Positions 42,921 through 52,273 are shown, counted from the first letter of the stretch. The stretch is 64,000 nucleotides of DNA from Hydrocarboniphaga sp965279055 (GCF_965279055.1 NZ_OZ257125.1:3100001-3164000), one strand, 5' to 3'. Notes: generated by a model not told the origin, from the letters alone. Numbers and translations: made by a program.

Positions 42921-43961
42921 TCAGCCTTTGTCGCTGTCGCCAAACACGCCGCCCCGGATCAGGTTGGCGATGACGTAGTGCTGGTTGCCGATGGAGGGCA
43001 CTTCGTCTTTCAACACCCAGCGGTCGAGCAGTGTGTAAAAGTCCTGCTTGGCCTTCGGCTGGCGATACGCCTTGCCCTGTGACGTAACCGAGCCGTAGGG
43101 CTCCACCGCAATCGGCCCCAGGCTGTCGTCGGTGCCGGAGAACTCGGCATACCAGGTATCGATCGTGCGTAGCGCATTGCCGATCTTCTGCGAGTGCATC
43201 GCGGCGACATCGCCAACCTTGTAAAGCGTCTTGCTCTTGTCGCGCGTGCTCTTGTCCAGGATCAGCTCCTGCGAAGGAAAAACCTCCTGCCCTGCGCCCA
43301 CCCTGACGAATGCGGTAACGGCCAACAACACATAGCCGCGCCCGGCAAGGCCCTCCTCGATTGCCGTGGCAAGCTCGCATAGGGCTTGATCACTGCCGAT
43401 ATCAAAACTGCGCCAAGGCTGGTTCAGCGCGCTGAACGTCCATTGGCTGGCGGCGCGACCATCCTGCATGCGGCTAACCTGTATCTCGACCGATTCCGCA
43501 CCGATCCGGTTGCGCCACAGGAAACGTCCGTTGGCAATGTTGACGGCGTAGCGCCGCGCCAGTTCCGCAAAACCCGTCGCGTCTTTGTAAGCCTGTACGG
43601 TTTGAAGCAACTTGGCGCGATAGGGCGCGTTGTTGCAGGCGGACGGCGTGCCGGTGCTGCCCAAGACCCTCAATGTGAACTGCGCCTTGAGTGTGTCGGC
43701 ACTCGCCGGCAGCGTAGCAACATCAACCGTCTGCAGGTTGGGGTTCTCGATCGACGCGTCGAGCTTGGCCGGGTCCTGATCCTTGGTCTTTAGCCTATTG
43801 GAGATGGTGCCGCGCACCGACTTCTCGCGAATAGTGATGGCAGGCCAGCCCGCCGCGTCCCCACGTGCGTCCCAGGAGCCAGAGGCAAAGAGCGCATCTG
43901 ACGGATCGAGCTTGCGTTCGAAAGCCAGTACGGAGGCAGTTTTGAGTTCAGTGGTCGTCAT
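42921..43961 (-). CDS. csy3: Cascade backbone protein Cas7f (Csy3)
   Basis: Six copies form the crRNA-binding spine of the type I-F surveillance complex. 346 residues, the usual size. Characteristic segments are SVLAFERKLDPSDALFASG at the start, REKSVRGTISNRLK, NIANGRFLWRNRIGAESVEI and PIAVEPYGSVTSQGKAYRQP near the C-terminus. The ATG at 43961 overlaps the cas5f stop in an ATGA; the longer open frame upstream is a shadow of cas5f. Confidence 0.96.
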   Translation of the reverse strand: MTTTELKTASVLAFERKLDPSDALFASGSWDARGDAAGWPAITIREKSVRGTISNRLKTKDQDPAKLDASIENPNLQTVDVATLPASADTLKAQFTLRVLGSTGTPSACNNAPYRAKLLQTVQAYKDATGFAELARRYAVNIANGRFLWRNRIGAESVEIQVSRMQDGRAASQWTFSALNQPWRSFDIGSDQALCELATAIEEGLAGRGYVLLAVTAFVRVGAGQEVFPSQELILDKSTRDKSKTLYKVGDVAAMHSQKIGNALRTIDTWYAEFSGTDDSLGPIAVEPYGSVTSQGKAYRQPKAKQDFYTLLDRWVLKDEVPSIGNQHYVIANLIRGGVFGDSDKG

Positions 43962-44947
43962 GTCGTTACCCCTTGTTGAATTTCCAGCGAAGGCGCTTCG
44001 GTTACGGCGTAGTCGTTGATGCAGCCATACAGGCCCGCTTCGGCATCGGCCTGGTGGTACCAGAGCAGGCGGCTGGGATCGTCGAGACGATGCGGGCTGA
44101 TCCATTCGCCGAGGCTGTAGACGCTTTCCACAAACCGGAAAGGGATGGTCGGGTCACGCGCATTGCGAACCGTGCCCGCGTCGTACAGCGGCGAGATCGC
44201 GGCGTAGCCGACCGGTAGCGGGACCAGCCAGCCGCGCCGCTGACGGATGCTCCAGACGACCGCGTTACTATCGGTTGAGGTTTCGCAGTCCCAGTGCAGA
44301 GCGCATAGGTCCAATAAGGCATCCAGCGCCGTGCTCTCGGGAACCAGCGCCCGCAATTCGCTGAGCCGCTGTTGCAGCCGGTCGTCGCGGCTCACTAGCG
44401 CAAAACCCGGAAGCAGCCTTCGCTTGAGCTTGCGGAAGTAGGAGCGCGAGGCGTCTTCGTCGGTTGGCAGGATGCTGAGCGACGGCTCGTGTCGATAGTC
44501 GGGCGCCGACGCCAGGATGGATCCGCCCGCCAGCCTCTGCCCTTGCGCCAGGCCGAGAATCTGTTGCGCCATCGCAGCCAACTCTTCGGGCGTGAATTCG
44601 AACAGCGAGTCACCGTGAACCCCCACCAGCAAACTCACCTCAAAGTGTGTGCGCCCTTCTTCGACAAACGCCGGTGGATTGCCGTTTTCGTCGTTGGGAT
44701 TGCGTGTCAGGCAAAAACTTTTGACATAGCCGCCGGCCATCTGCGGCTCGAACTCGTGGCACACAACGCCGACACCGTCGAGGTGCACATCCACGCCGAG
44801 CGCCTCCGGCAAACGGCGCGACAGCGCATGCACGAATCCAGTAAATGCGGACGGTGCCGGAAAGCCCCAGCTGAAAGGGCCAGAGATCGCGTTGGCGTTC
44901 TGCACGCGCAATCGCGGCAACAACAGTAGAGCGTGGGGCTTATTCAT
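43958..44947 (-). CDS. csy2: Cascade protein Cas5f (Csy2)
   Basis: Binds the 5' handle of the crRNA with Cas8f. 329 residues. N-terminal ALLLLPRLRVQNANAISGPF and SWGFPAPSAFTGFVHALSRR are typical of Csy2. The rest includes GGSILASAPDYRHEPSLSIL and RLLPGFALVSRDDRLQQ. It overlaps cas8f by 8 bases and cas7f by 4, so the three are translationally coupled. Confidence 0.95.
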   Translation of the reverse strand: MNKPHALLLLPRLRVQNANAISGPFSWGFPAPSAFTGFVHALSRRLPEALGVDVHLDGVGVVCHEFEPQMAGGYVKSFCLTRNPNDENGNPPAFVEEGRTHFEVSLLVGVHGDSLFEFTPEELAAMAQQILGLAQGQRLAGGSILASAPDYRHEPSLSILPTDEDASRSYFRKLKRRLLPGFALVSRDDRLQQRLSELRALVPESTALDALLDLCALHWDCETSTDSNAVVWSIRQRRGWLVPLPVGYAAISPLYDAGTVRNARDPTIPFRFVESVYSLGEWISPHRLDDPSRLLWYHQADAEAGLYGCINDYAVTEAPSLEIQQGVTT

Positions 44948-46256
44948 CGCGCAGCTCCCGGCTCAGCCATTGCAGTTCTTCTTCCAGCATTTTTTTCCAT
45001 TCGCGCTGCTCGGGGTCGCCCATCGGCAGGCGATCACTACCGACCTCATGGTTGAGCCAGTTGCCGAAGCGATGACTCACCTGCTGCTGCCAATCCGTGA
45101 GGCTGGCCTGGGAGGCGAAGTCTGCATCGGCATAAGCGCGGTGCGGGTCGAGCCAATAGGCTTCCGCCGCGTCGAGCTTGCAAGCCGGATCGGCACTCCA
45201 GCCGGGCGGAAGATCGCGCAGGCCTGCCGCGATATGGAGCGCATCGTCGATGATCGCCTGTACGTAGCGCTCGCGCGCATCGCGTAAGTGGACCGTGCTG
45301 CGATCGGGCGGCAGGCTATCGAGGTAGGCCTTGAGCGCCTTGATCTTGTCGCGAATCTCCCTTGATGATCGCGACAGCCAGCCATTGAAAACCGTCGTAG
45401 TGCGGGTCGGCGGCTGCAGCGGCTGGCGGTTCCACACTGGGGGACACGAGGGCAGCAGATAGCCGACACCGCCGCGCTCACTGTTCAGCTGGCTGATGTT
45501 CTGCGGCTTGCTGCCGCCGAACGCGCGGCTTGCCAGATTGGGATACTCGCGATAACCCGATGGATACGCTTCGCCCTTCTTCCTCGCATCTCGCGCAGCC
45601 TTGCTTTCGTCCGAGAAACGATCCTGCTGGATGCGCAGGTGAATTTTGTGCGCCAGGGACGTGGGATACAGCGGCGCCAGCAGGTGATAGGCGCGATCAT
45701 CCCCGGCGGCGGCGAGCGGAAAATACAATTGCTTGGCGAGCGTATGGCTGGACGGCGTGTCGGCATCCTCGGTGATGCCGGCAAACGCCTGGCACCAGGC
45801 CCGCGCCCGTTCTGGATCGGCGCAGAACGCCGCCTTGAGTGCCGCATCACCGGAGCGGGCCAACTGCAATACGGTCTGCCCGCCCGATTCCAGCTTCAGA
45901 AACTTGAACACGTCCAGCGCGGCGGCGTTGCCGACGACGTCGTCGGCCATCAACTCGCCGGCACTACTCACCAAGGGCTCGGGCAATGCCGACGGCGGCG
46001 CGTAATGAACGCTGCTACCGCGCGCATCCGGATGGCTGTACTTGACCGCATGTGTCACCAGCCGAATCTGCCCGACCCGCTTGGCCGCGTTTTCCAGCCA
46101 GGCCTCGCGGCCGTATTCCTGTTGCAAATGCTCGCGCTTCTGATGCTCGTCAGCACCGAGCTTTTCCAGCTTGGAGTTCAGCCGTGCGCCAATGAAGCCT
46201 TCAACGACCGATCGAATCAATGCCACTTCGCCAGCATCAAGCCCTTCCATACTCAT
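44940..46256 (-). CDS. csy1: Cascade large subunit Cas8f (Csy1)
   Basis: Recognises the PAM (GG/CC for I-F) and recruits Cas2-3. About 438 residues. The family is recognised from the N-terminal FIGARLNSKLEKLGADEHQK, then HPDARGSSVHY, KIHLRIQQDRFSDESKAARD and GYREYPNLASRAFGGSKPQN with ISQLNSERGG, a conserved block. An in-frame GTG precedes the ATG at 46256; the ATG has AGGGGG at good spacing. It is divergent from the toxin gene with only 39 bases between starts, so the Cascade genes need a promoter here or long read-through from cas2-3. Confidence 0.95.
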   Translation of the reverse strand: MSMEGLDAGEVALIRSVVEGFIGARLNSKLEKLGADEHQKREHLQQEYGREAWLENAAKRVGQIRLVTHAVKYSHPDARGSSVHYAPPSALPEPLVSSAGELMADDVVGNAAALDVFKFLKLESGGQTVLQLARSGDAALKAAFCADPERARAWCQAFAGITEDADTPSSHTLAKQLYFPLAAAGDDRAYHLLAPLYPTSLAHKIHLRIQQDRFSDESKAARDARKKGEAYPSGYREYPNLASRAFGGSKPQNISQLNSERGGVGYLLPSCPPVWNRQPLQPPTRTTTVFNGWLSRSSREIRDKIKALKAYLDSLPPDRSTVHLRDARERYVQAIIDDALHIAAGLRDLPPGWSADPACKLDAAEAYWLDPHRAYADADFASQASLTDWQQQVSHRFGNWLNHEVGSDRLPMGDPEQREWKKMLEEELQWLSRELRDE

Positions 46257-46283
46257 CACATCCCCCTTTCGCTACGGCCGCCC

Positions 46284-46289
46284 TATAAT
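46284..46289 (+). promoter_or_regulatory. -10 box of leaderless toxin mRNA
   Basis: A perfect TATAAT exactly 6 bases before the ATG at 46296. There is no visible -35 and no ribosome binding site. It lies in the 39 bases between the divergent cas8f and toxin starts. Confidence 0.55.
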
Positions 46290-46295
46290 TTTCAG

Positions 46296-46565
46296 ATGGA
46301 GTACGACTGGAACATCGCCAAAGCCGCGAAGAACCTGAAGAAGCACAAGGTTAGCTTCGAGGAAGCGGCGTCGGTTTTCGGCGACCCTCTCGCCTATACC
46401 TTCCCGGACCCGGATCATTCAGAGGGCGAGCATCGTCTGCTGACCTTTGGCTTGTCTGTGGATCAGCGCATACTGGTCGTGTCACATCTCGAACATCCGC
46501 GCGGAATCCGTATCATCAGCGCCAGAATGGCGACGACACATGAGCGCAAAATCTATGAAAGCTAA
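46296..46565 (+). CDS. brnT: BrnT-family toxin (DUF497)
   Basis: A RelE-fold ribonuclease toxin of the BrnT type, 89 residues. It shows the family pattern: YDWNIAKAAKNLKKHKVSFE, EAASVFGDPLAYTFPDPDHS, then HRLLTFGLSVDQRILVVSH and the C-terminal RIISARMATTHERKIYES. The basic KKHKV helix and the final RIISAR/ER residues are those usually implicated in RNA cleavage. It is on the plus strand between cas8f and cas2-3 and overlaps its antitoxin gene. An open frame continues far upstream, but TATAAT spacing and the family N-terminus support 46296. Confidence 0.9.
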   Translation: MEYDWNIAKAAKNLKKHKVSFEEAASVFGDPLAYTFPDPDHSEGEHRLLTFGLSVDQRILVVSHLEHPRGIRIISARMATTHERKIYES

Positions 46566-46773
46566 CAAGGTCGAGAAAGACACGCTACGACCCGAGTACC
46601 GCCGCGAAGACTTGGGCAGCGGAGTGCGTGGCAAGTATTTCGAGCGCCACACCCAGGGCACAAATCTGGTGCTGCTGCAGCCCGACGTGGCCAAAGCCTT
46701 CCCGACGCAAGAGTCCGTCAACGAGGCGCTTCGCGGGCTGATGCAGTCGGCGCTGCGCGCGGCGCAGTCCTGA
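46540..46773 (+). CDS. putative antitoxin of the BrnT-type toxin
   Basis: A 77-residue protein (or 72 from the ATG at 46555) overlapping the toxin gene by 26 or 11 bases. The core LRPEYRREDLGSGVRGKY, then QGTNLVLLQPDVAKAFPTQE and SVNEALRGLM, follows the small family often encoded beside toxins (V-R-G-K-Y ... G-T-N-x-V-x-L-x-P-D-V ... F-P). The last part resembles a CopG/BrnA-like helix. It ends only 3 bases from the convergent cas2-3 stop. Pairing with BrnT and gene overlap make the antitoxin role likely. Confidence 0.78.
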   Translation: MSAKSMKANKVEKDTLRPEYRREDLGSGVRGKYFERHTQGTNLVLLQPDVAKAFPTQESVNEALRGLMQSALRAAQS

Positions 46774-46776
46774 AGC

Positions 46777-49700
46777 TCAGGCCAGATAGCCATCGAAACC
46801 GAGTTGCGGGTGGTAGCGCCAGCCCTGCGTTCTTTCTTCTAGTTCCAGGCCGCCGAAGACCAGCGCCGCCCGATCTAGCGTCATGTCGGCTAACTCGGCG
46901 GCCTCCGACAGCAGCTTGAGGTAGGAGTCGGTGCCCCAGGACTCGATGCCGGGGCCGTATTGCAGGTCGATCAGGTGCAGCTTCGACTGCCGCTCCTGGG
47001 GCGCACCGTCGGGGAGCACGCATTTGAAGACGATGTTCTCGTCCTCGTCCGGTTCAAGGATGTAGCGTTCGCGCTGGCCATGCTCCTTCCTGAAAGGCTG
47101 CAGGCTCTGAAGAACCCCGGTCAGATGAGCCGCCGGACGCTCCCACCACAGTGAAACCGGCCAGGCCTCACGCGCGCCTTCGGTGGCCATCATCGCCGCC
47201 AGCCGCGCGTGCTCCATGTCGACGAGGTTGTTCCTGGCATCGAGCACACGGTTGGCGACGATGCGCGGCGCCGCATCCAGCGGCGTGAACTGCTCGGGCC
47301 GCAGAATGTTCGCGAGCTTGTGGCTTTTCAGCAGATAGTCCCCGCCCTTCTCGAAGCCGGGCTTGCAGTACGCCGGCTGGCCGGGGGCTTCCAGGCTCCG
47401 CAGGTTGGTGCCGAGCAGCACGATGTTCGGCGACGTGCTGGGCTCATCGCGATGGCGTTTGACACGGCCGGCGAGCTGGATGATGGAGCGCATCGAAGAC
47501 GGCTCGACGATCGCCCAGTCGTAGTCGTGATCCCGGCCCACTTCGGCCACCGCCGTGGCGAGTACCACGAACAGATGATCGGTCTCCGTCGCGGTGCTGC
47601 GATCCAGGCGTGCGCGTATGTCGGCATGCTTGAAAATGGGGTCCGGGTCGGCTGGCTTGTCCTTATGCCGGTCCAGCACCTTGTCGAGCGTGCGTTCGAT
47701 GGCAGCACGCACGACCAGCGGATGCTGGCTGTGATAGCAGCACAGGTGTATGCGCTGGCCGGACTCTGCGCCGCGAGCCAGCAGGTTGATCGCGGTGTCG
47801 ATCAGCGGCGCAATGTTGGCCATGCGGATCAGGCCGAAGCTAACTCGCTTGCCGGTCTTCGGGTCCGTGCAGTGATGTTGCGCATGCAAGCCGCGCATTG
47901 CCGGCCCCAGGGCAGCTGCCCATTGCCTGCGGATTTCCTCGCCCCGGCCAGACGCGATGTCCACAGGCTGGACGATGGCCTGCCGACGCGGAACCCGCTC
48001 CTTCAGCTTGGCGAGACGCCGGCCAACAAAGCCGAGATGGCTCTCGGCAAACTGGGCGGCGTCGGCACACTCATGGGTTACGGCACCATTTTCGTCGAAC
48101 CACGCGCAGCAGATATTCGCCGGTTTGTTCGGTGTGCCTCGATTGCGCTGATACACACTGCGACCGTCGAGATACGCGGCAAACAAACCCTGGATCAGTG
48201 CCGGCGGAAGCGTGGCCGACGACAGCAGGACGCGGCTACCAAGCAGCGCGGCCCAATGAACCAGCCGCGTCAGCGCCGGCAAGTCGTCCATGTCGAAGTC
48301 GTCGGGCTCGTCCAGGATCAGATCGGAGGTCATCACCCGCAGCATCGGCGCGATCTGCTGCCCGCCGCGCGTGCCTTCGGTGGCTGGGATCAGGTGATCG
48401 ATCGTCGCAACCAGGATAGGCGCATAGACCAGCGGCAAGGCGCCTCGATTGTCTCCGAGCCAAGCCTTCATTGGCCCGTCCGGCAGACTACCTTCGTAGT
48501 GCACGTAGGCGTCGGCACCGATCAGCGATTCGGCGGACTCGCTGCCGCGGTGGGCCGCGGCGCTCTGGTCGAGCTTGTTCCGCTCCTTGTCGCTCAACTC
48601 CTTGGCGTACTCAAACAGCTCTTTGACGCCGACACCGCCGACACGAACCGCAAGCGAATCGGCACCTAGCTTGAGTTTTTGCCGGTAAGCCTCGCCCGTT
48701 TGCAAAGTGAGCGTGCGCAAGCCGAGCGCGATGGTGAAGCGCGCACCGCGCCGCGGATCGGCCAGCGCATACGCAATGCGGCCGTTGGCCAGGGTCTTGC
48801 CGCAGCCGGTGGATGCCATGTTCACACCGAAGAAACCACCATCGGCGGCTTTCTGGCGTACCGAACAGGCGAGATCGTAGGCGCGATCCTGCCAGGCGAA
48901 ATTGCGATCGGCACTGCGCCGGACGAACCCCTTGTGACGAGCAACGCGCGGCAGCTCACGGTCGAGCCGTGGCAGTTGACGCGCCACGTAGCCGGCGTGA
49001 TAGCCGACCCCCATCAGATGCTCGTCCAGATGCTGCTTGCACTGGCCCGTGTCCCGATCGGTATTGGCAAAAAGCGGAAAGCGCGGGTCGCCTCGCGTCT
49101 CATCGTGCGGCAGGCTTGAGTAGTGATGATCCGCGAGCATCACGCACAGACGACTCAAATGGGCCACGTAGGGATCGGCGAGCCAGTCGGCCTCAAACAG
49201 GCTGCGCTGTTTGAGCATGGCTTGGGCGACCCGGCGGACATCGGCGCACCAGTTGGCACTGGCAAACGGCGTCCCTTTTGGAAAATCCCAACAGGCCGCT
49301 TTTTCGGCGGCAGAGGCATCCGCGCGGGCTCGATTCCAGGCGGACGTGATGAGCTTGGGAACATGCTTGAGCTGCTCACTGCTCACCAGCTCGCCCTTGT
49401 CCGGATTCGGTAGAAAGTGATGGCTGACAATCAACCAACCGACCGCTCTGGCCAAGTGCAGTTGCCCGGCTTTGGGATCGAACGCGGCGACCGCTGCGGG
49501 TTGGTCGTCCCGAACCAGCCGATCCATCCACTTGGGCTTCTTGTCCGCCTGCAGGTCCGCGAGCCGCGCCAGCCAGGCGTCGTCGTCCACTGCATCGCCC
49601 ACAAACGCCATGAACATCCGCAGCGACACCCACTCATGCCGGTAGGCGTCCGCTGACGGCTTGGCGGGGCCATGCCCAGAGGCCTTGAGCTTGGCCTGGA

Positions 49701-50094
49701 ACGCCCGTGATGCCTTGCCCACGTCATGGAACAAGGCCGCCAGCTTCGCCAGCAGGCGGATCACTTCGCCGTGATGCCAGTCGTTCTCACTGTGAGCGCG
49801 GCGCACATCCAGCGAGGTCGCATTGGTTGGCACGGCACCCTCGGCATTGAAGCGCGCGGCATTGCCGACGATCCAGATGAGTTCGCTGTGGTCGCGCCCG
49901 CGAATCCAGTGGCAGGCGACCGCGCTGTTGCGCCGCGCGCTCTTGCTCAGCACCCGACGAATCGCGTCCAACCCCTGCTGGGTCACGGATGTCTGCCAGG
50001 TTCGCTCGCCGCGGCGCTCGGCAAACTGGTCGAGCATGCGGCGTGTTTCAAACAGCGCCTTGCCCGAGCACTGCGATATCAGCAGCACGTTCAT
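46777..50094 (-). CDS. cas3: Cas2-3 fusion, helicase-nuclease of type I-F
   Basis: Cas2 is fused to the N-terminus (MNVLLISQCSGKALFETRRM, about residues 1-95), a type I-F feature that links interference and spacer acquisition. The HD nuclease has LAALFHDVGKASRAFQ (His123-Asp124), the helicase Walker A MASTGCGKTLANGR, the DEAD-like LILDEPDDFDMDD and SSATLP. The C-terminal LAGRVKRHRDE motif VI is present. At 1105 residues it is full length. Its ATG overlaps the cas1 stop by 4 bases. The antiparallel toxin-antitoxin genes lie directly downstream. Confidence 0.97.
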   Translation of the reverse strand: MNVLLISQCSGKALFETRRMLDQFAERRGERTWQTSVTQQGLDAIRRVLSKSARRNSAVACHWIRGRDHSELIWIVGNAARFNAEGAVPTNATSLDVRRAHSENDWHHGEVIRLLAKLAALFHDVGKASRAFQAKLKASGHGPAKPSADAYRHEWVSLRMFMAFVGDAVDDDAWLARLADLQADKKPKWMDRLVRDDQPAAVAAFDPKAGQLHLARAVGWLIVSHHFLPNPDKGELVSSEQLKHVPKLITSAWNRARADASAAEKAACWDFPKGTPFASANWCADVRRVAQAMLKQRSLFEADWLADPYVAHLSRLCVMLADHHYSSLPHDETRGDPRFPLFANTDRDTGQCKQHLDEHLMGVGYHAGYVARQLPRLDRELPRVARHKGFVRRSADRNFAWQDRAYDLACSVRQKAADGGFFGVNMASTGCGKTLANGRIAYALADPRRGARFTIALGLRTLTLQTGEAYRQKLKLGADSLAVRVGGVGVKELFEYAKELSDKERNKLDQSAAAHRGSESAESLIGADAYVHYEGSLPDGPMKAWLGDNRGALPLVYAPILVATIDHLIPATEGTRGGQQIAPMLRVMTSDLILDEPDDFDMDDLPALTRLVHWAALLGSRVLLSSATLPPALIQGLFAAYLDGRSVYQRNRGTPNKPANICCAWFDENGAVTHECADAAQFAESHLGFVGRRLAKLKERVPRRQAIVQPVDIASGRGEEIRRQWAAALGPAMRGLHAQHHCTDPKTGKRVSFGLIRMANIAPLIDTAINLLARGAESGQRIHLCCYHSQHPLVVRAAIERTLDKVLDRHKDKPADPDPIFKHADIRARLDRSTATETDHLFVVLATAVAEVGRDHDYDWAIVEPSSMRSIIQLAGRVKRHRDEPSTSPNIVLLGTNLRSLEAPGQPAYCKPGFEKGGDYLLKSHKLANILRPEQFTPLDAAPRIVANRVLDARNNLVDMEHARLAAMMATEGAREAWPVSLWWERPAAHLTGVLQSLQPFRKEHGQRERYILEPDEDENIVFKCVLPDGAPQERQSKLHLIDLQYGPGIESWGTDSYLKLLSEAAELADMTLDRAALVFGGLELEERTQGWRYHPQLGFDGYLA

Positions 50095-51068
50095 GCGGGC
50101 TCGGGGGCTACCGACATCGCAATCGACTTCATGCTGTCGATCATGAAATCCAGTGACTCGGTCTGCGTGAGCGCCTCGATACAGCCGCGACGGAACTCCT
50201 GCTCTTCATGCCCCGCCATCGCGGAAATGAAGGCCTGCGGCAATATCACAGCGTCCTTGACCAGATCGGCAACATCGAATACCAGGCCACCCCGCCGCGT
50301 CTTGCCGTGGAGCACCGCCAAGCCGTGCGGGAGGCCCAAGACCCAGGTCGCGGTCGCAGCCAGGCCGTAGGCAAGGTAATTGCCGTGATCCAGAAAACGG
50401 TTCGCAGGGTCGGTGCCGCTGCCGCGCTTGGCTCGCGTGAAGTCTCCATACGCCGTGGTCCGTGCAGCGAGGCGGAAAAGAGACCGAGTCAGCCTTGCTT
50501 CACCCAGCAGCAGGGACTCAGTGTCCGGCGCGCCTGCAACGGCTTTGGCGGCGGCGTCGACAAGGTTGCGCAACTCGTCGGCTCGTACTTCAAAACCGGC
50601 GTCCATCAGCGCGCGGCTGCGAGGCCAGTAGCCGGCTATTCGCTCCAGCCTCGCGAGTTGGATCGCCTTGGCAGCCTTCAGTCGTAGCGCATCGTCGAAC
50701 CAGAAGCGGACCCAGGCCTGGAGATACTCGGTCGGGCGATATTCGCTTTGCGGCGAGAGCCAGGCGACTTCTATATCCACCTCGTTGGCACTGAACAGCG
50801 GTGTGCCGCCACCGCCGCAGAAGCCGACCAGCACACCCGCACGGGCCAGTTCGCGCATCGCAGCCTGTGTGATCGAGGTGCCAGTGCCGAGCAGTACCGT
50901 GGTGGTATTGGCGATCGGGATATTCCAGTACAGAGACTGGCGACCTTCGTCGGTCAGATATTCGACGCGCCCGCCGTTGACCAGAACGCGGCAATGTTCG
51001 AGGTAGTAGATATGCGCACGCTTCGAGTGAAGAATGCTTTTCAACTCGGTCGCGTTGATTTCGTCCAC
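50091..51068 (-). CDS. cas1: type I-F Cas1 integrase
   Basis: Metal-dependent integrase that, with Cas2-3, inserts new spacers. 325 residues. Metal ligands are expected at the Glu of LLLGEARLTRSLF, the His of GLAVLHGKTRRGG and the Asp of FDVADLVKDAVILP. The N-terminal part (ILHSKRAHIYYLEHCRVLVN) matches type I-F Cas1. Translation probably starts at GTG 51068. It is first in the cas1-cas2-3 pair, and the 83 bases upstream (to the DUF1624 stop) must hold the promoter. Confidence 0.96.
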   Translation of the reverse strand: MDEINATELKSILHSKRAHIYYLEHCRVLVNGGRVEYLTDEGRQSLYWNIPIANTTTVLLGTGTSITQAAMRELARAGVLVGFCGGGGTPLFSANEVDIEVAWLSPQSEYRPTEYLQAWVRFWFDDALRLKAAKAIQLARLERIAGYWPRSRALMDAGFEVRADELRNLVDAAAKAVAGAPDTESLLLGEARLTRSLFRLAARTTAYGDFTRAKRGSGTDPANRFLDHGNYLAYGLAATATWVLGLPHGLAVLHGKTRRGGLVFDVADLVKDAVILPQAFISAMAGHEEQEFRRGCIEALTQTESLDFMIDSMKSIAMSVAPEPA

Positions 51069-51151
51069 AGATCGAATCCCCCGACGGCGATCTTCCGCCG
51101 AACCTCAGATTGCCATATCACGGACTCTAGCTCGACAGCTCGGATGCCGGA

Positions 51152-52261
51152 CTAGAACAGTCTCCACAAGGAGTCGCTGGGCTTATTGCGTTTGAATGCG
51201 CCATACCAGCGGCAGGCCGGATACAGCAACAGCAGTCCGCCCAGCCAGCTCGTGTAGACCAGCGCGAGGCCGCCGCCATGCGGGAACAGCAGGCCGAGCG
51301 CCGCGTACAGATACAGATGCAGCAGATAGAAGAACAGCGCGCTGCGGCCAAACACGCGCGCCGGTGTCGCCACTAACGACGGCAGCGCCGCAATCGCCGA
51401 CCAGGCGAGCAGCAGTGAGCCTGTCGTCAGCGAAAGATAGGCCAGCCCCGGCGGGTACTTGGTCAGCGCAAGCCAGGCCCTCCAGCCGTCGCCGAGCGCA
51501 TGCGCATCGCCGGAATCGGCCGCGCGCAGCAGCACGAACGTCAGCAGCAACAGCACGCCGATCCAGGGCAGCGCGCGCCGCGTTGCCTGTGGCGCGACCC
51601 GCAGCGCGCGCCCGGTCAGCAGCCCCACGCCGCTGACGGCGGCCCAGGGCATCAGCGGGTAATACACCTGCAGCCAGTCGCTATGTCCCGGGACCAGCAG
51701 CAGCCGCATCGACGGGCCGTACAGCCTTGCCGGATCGGCCGAGGCGATGGTCAATGAGCTGCAGGCGAGCATGCCGGCGATCACCAGCGCGATCGACCAA
51801 GCCGGCAGGTTTTTCAGCAGCCCCCACAACATCAGCGACGCGCCCAGGCCGTAGAGCACACCCAGGTGCACCAGCACTGGCGAGCCGCCACCGGGCACGG
51901 CGCCACCGCGATGAAGGTACGACCCGGCATCGCCGCTGATCGAGGCCAGCAGCCAGGCCGGATTTTCGATCACCTGCTGCAGCAGGATCAGCAGCGCACC
52001 GCGCAGCAGGAAGTAGCGCGGCGGCCGCTGCGTGTTGGCGATGCCGACGCCCATCAGCAGAAAGAAGCCCGGCGCGCAGACATGCGTGATCAGGCGCGTC
52101 AGCAGCCACCGGGCGTCGTCGTAGACCGGCAAGGCCGCGCCCCAGAATTCGCTGGAATGCTGGTGGGCGACCATCAGGCTGGCGTGGTCGATCGCCATCA
52201 GCATGATGATCGCGCCGCGCAGCAGGTCGACATCGTCCCAGCGCGGCGTGGAGTTCATCGC
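51152..52261 (-). CDS. DUF1624-type multi-span membrane protein
   Basis: About 369 residues with 9-10 membrane segments, resembling heparan-alpha-glucosaminide acetyltransferase catalytic domain-like (DUF1624) proteins. The N-terminal signature is DLLRGAIIMLMAIDHASLMV, then ITHVCAPGFFLLMGVGIA, and GRSALFFYLLHLYLYAALGL near the C-terminus. Members may transfer acyl groups across the inner membrane; the substrate is unknown. The ATG at 52261 is preferred over 52279, which lies in a palindromic repeat. It is upstream of cas1 on the same strand but unlikely to belong to the CRISPR system. Confidence 0.83.
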   Translation of the reverse strand, partial: AMNSTPRWDDVDLLRGAIIMLMAIDHASLMVAHQHSSEFWGAALPVYDDARWLLTRLITHVCAPGFFLLMGVGIANTQRPPRYFLLRGALLILLQQVIENPAWLLASISGDAGSYLHRGGAVPGGGSPVLVHLGVLYGLGASLMLWGLLKNLPAWSIALVIAGMLACSSLTIASADPARLYGPSMRLLLVPGHSDWLQVYYPLMPWAAVSGVGLLTGRALRVAPQATRRALPWIGVLLLLTFVLLRAADSGDAHALGDGWRAWLALTKYPPGLAYLSLTTGSLLLAWSAIAALPSLVATPARVFGRSALFFYLLHLYLYAALGLLFPHGGGLALVYTSWLGGLLLLYPACRWYGAFKRNKPSDSLWRLF

Positions 52262-52273
52262 CGACTTATCAGA

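Noticed and set aside
45639..46295. Long plus-strand frame leading into brnT
   Set aside because: Antisense of cas8f; BrnT has its family N-terminus and a -10 box at 46284.
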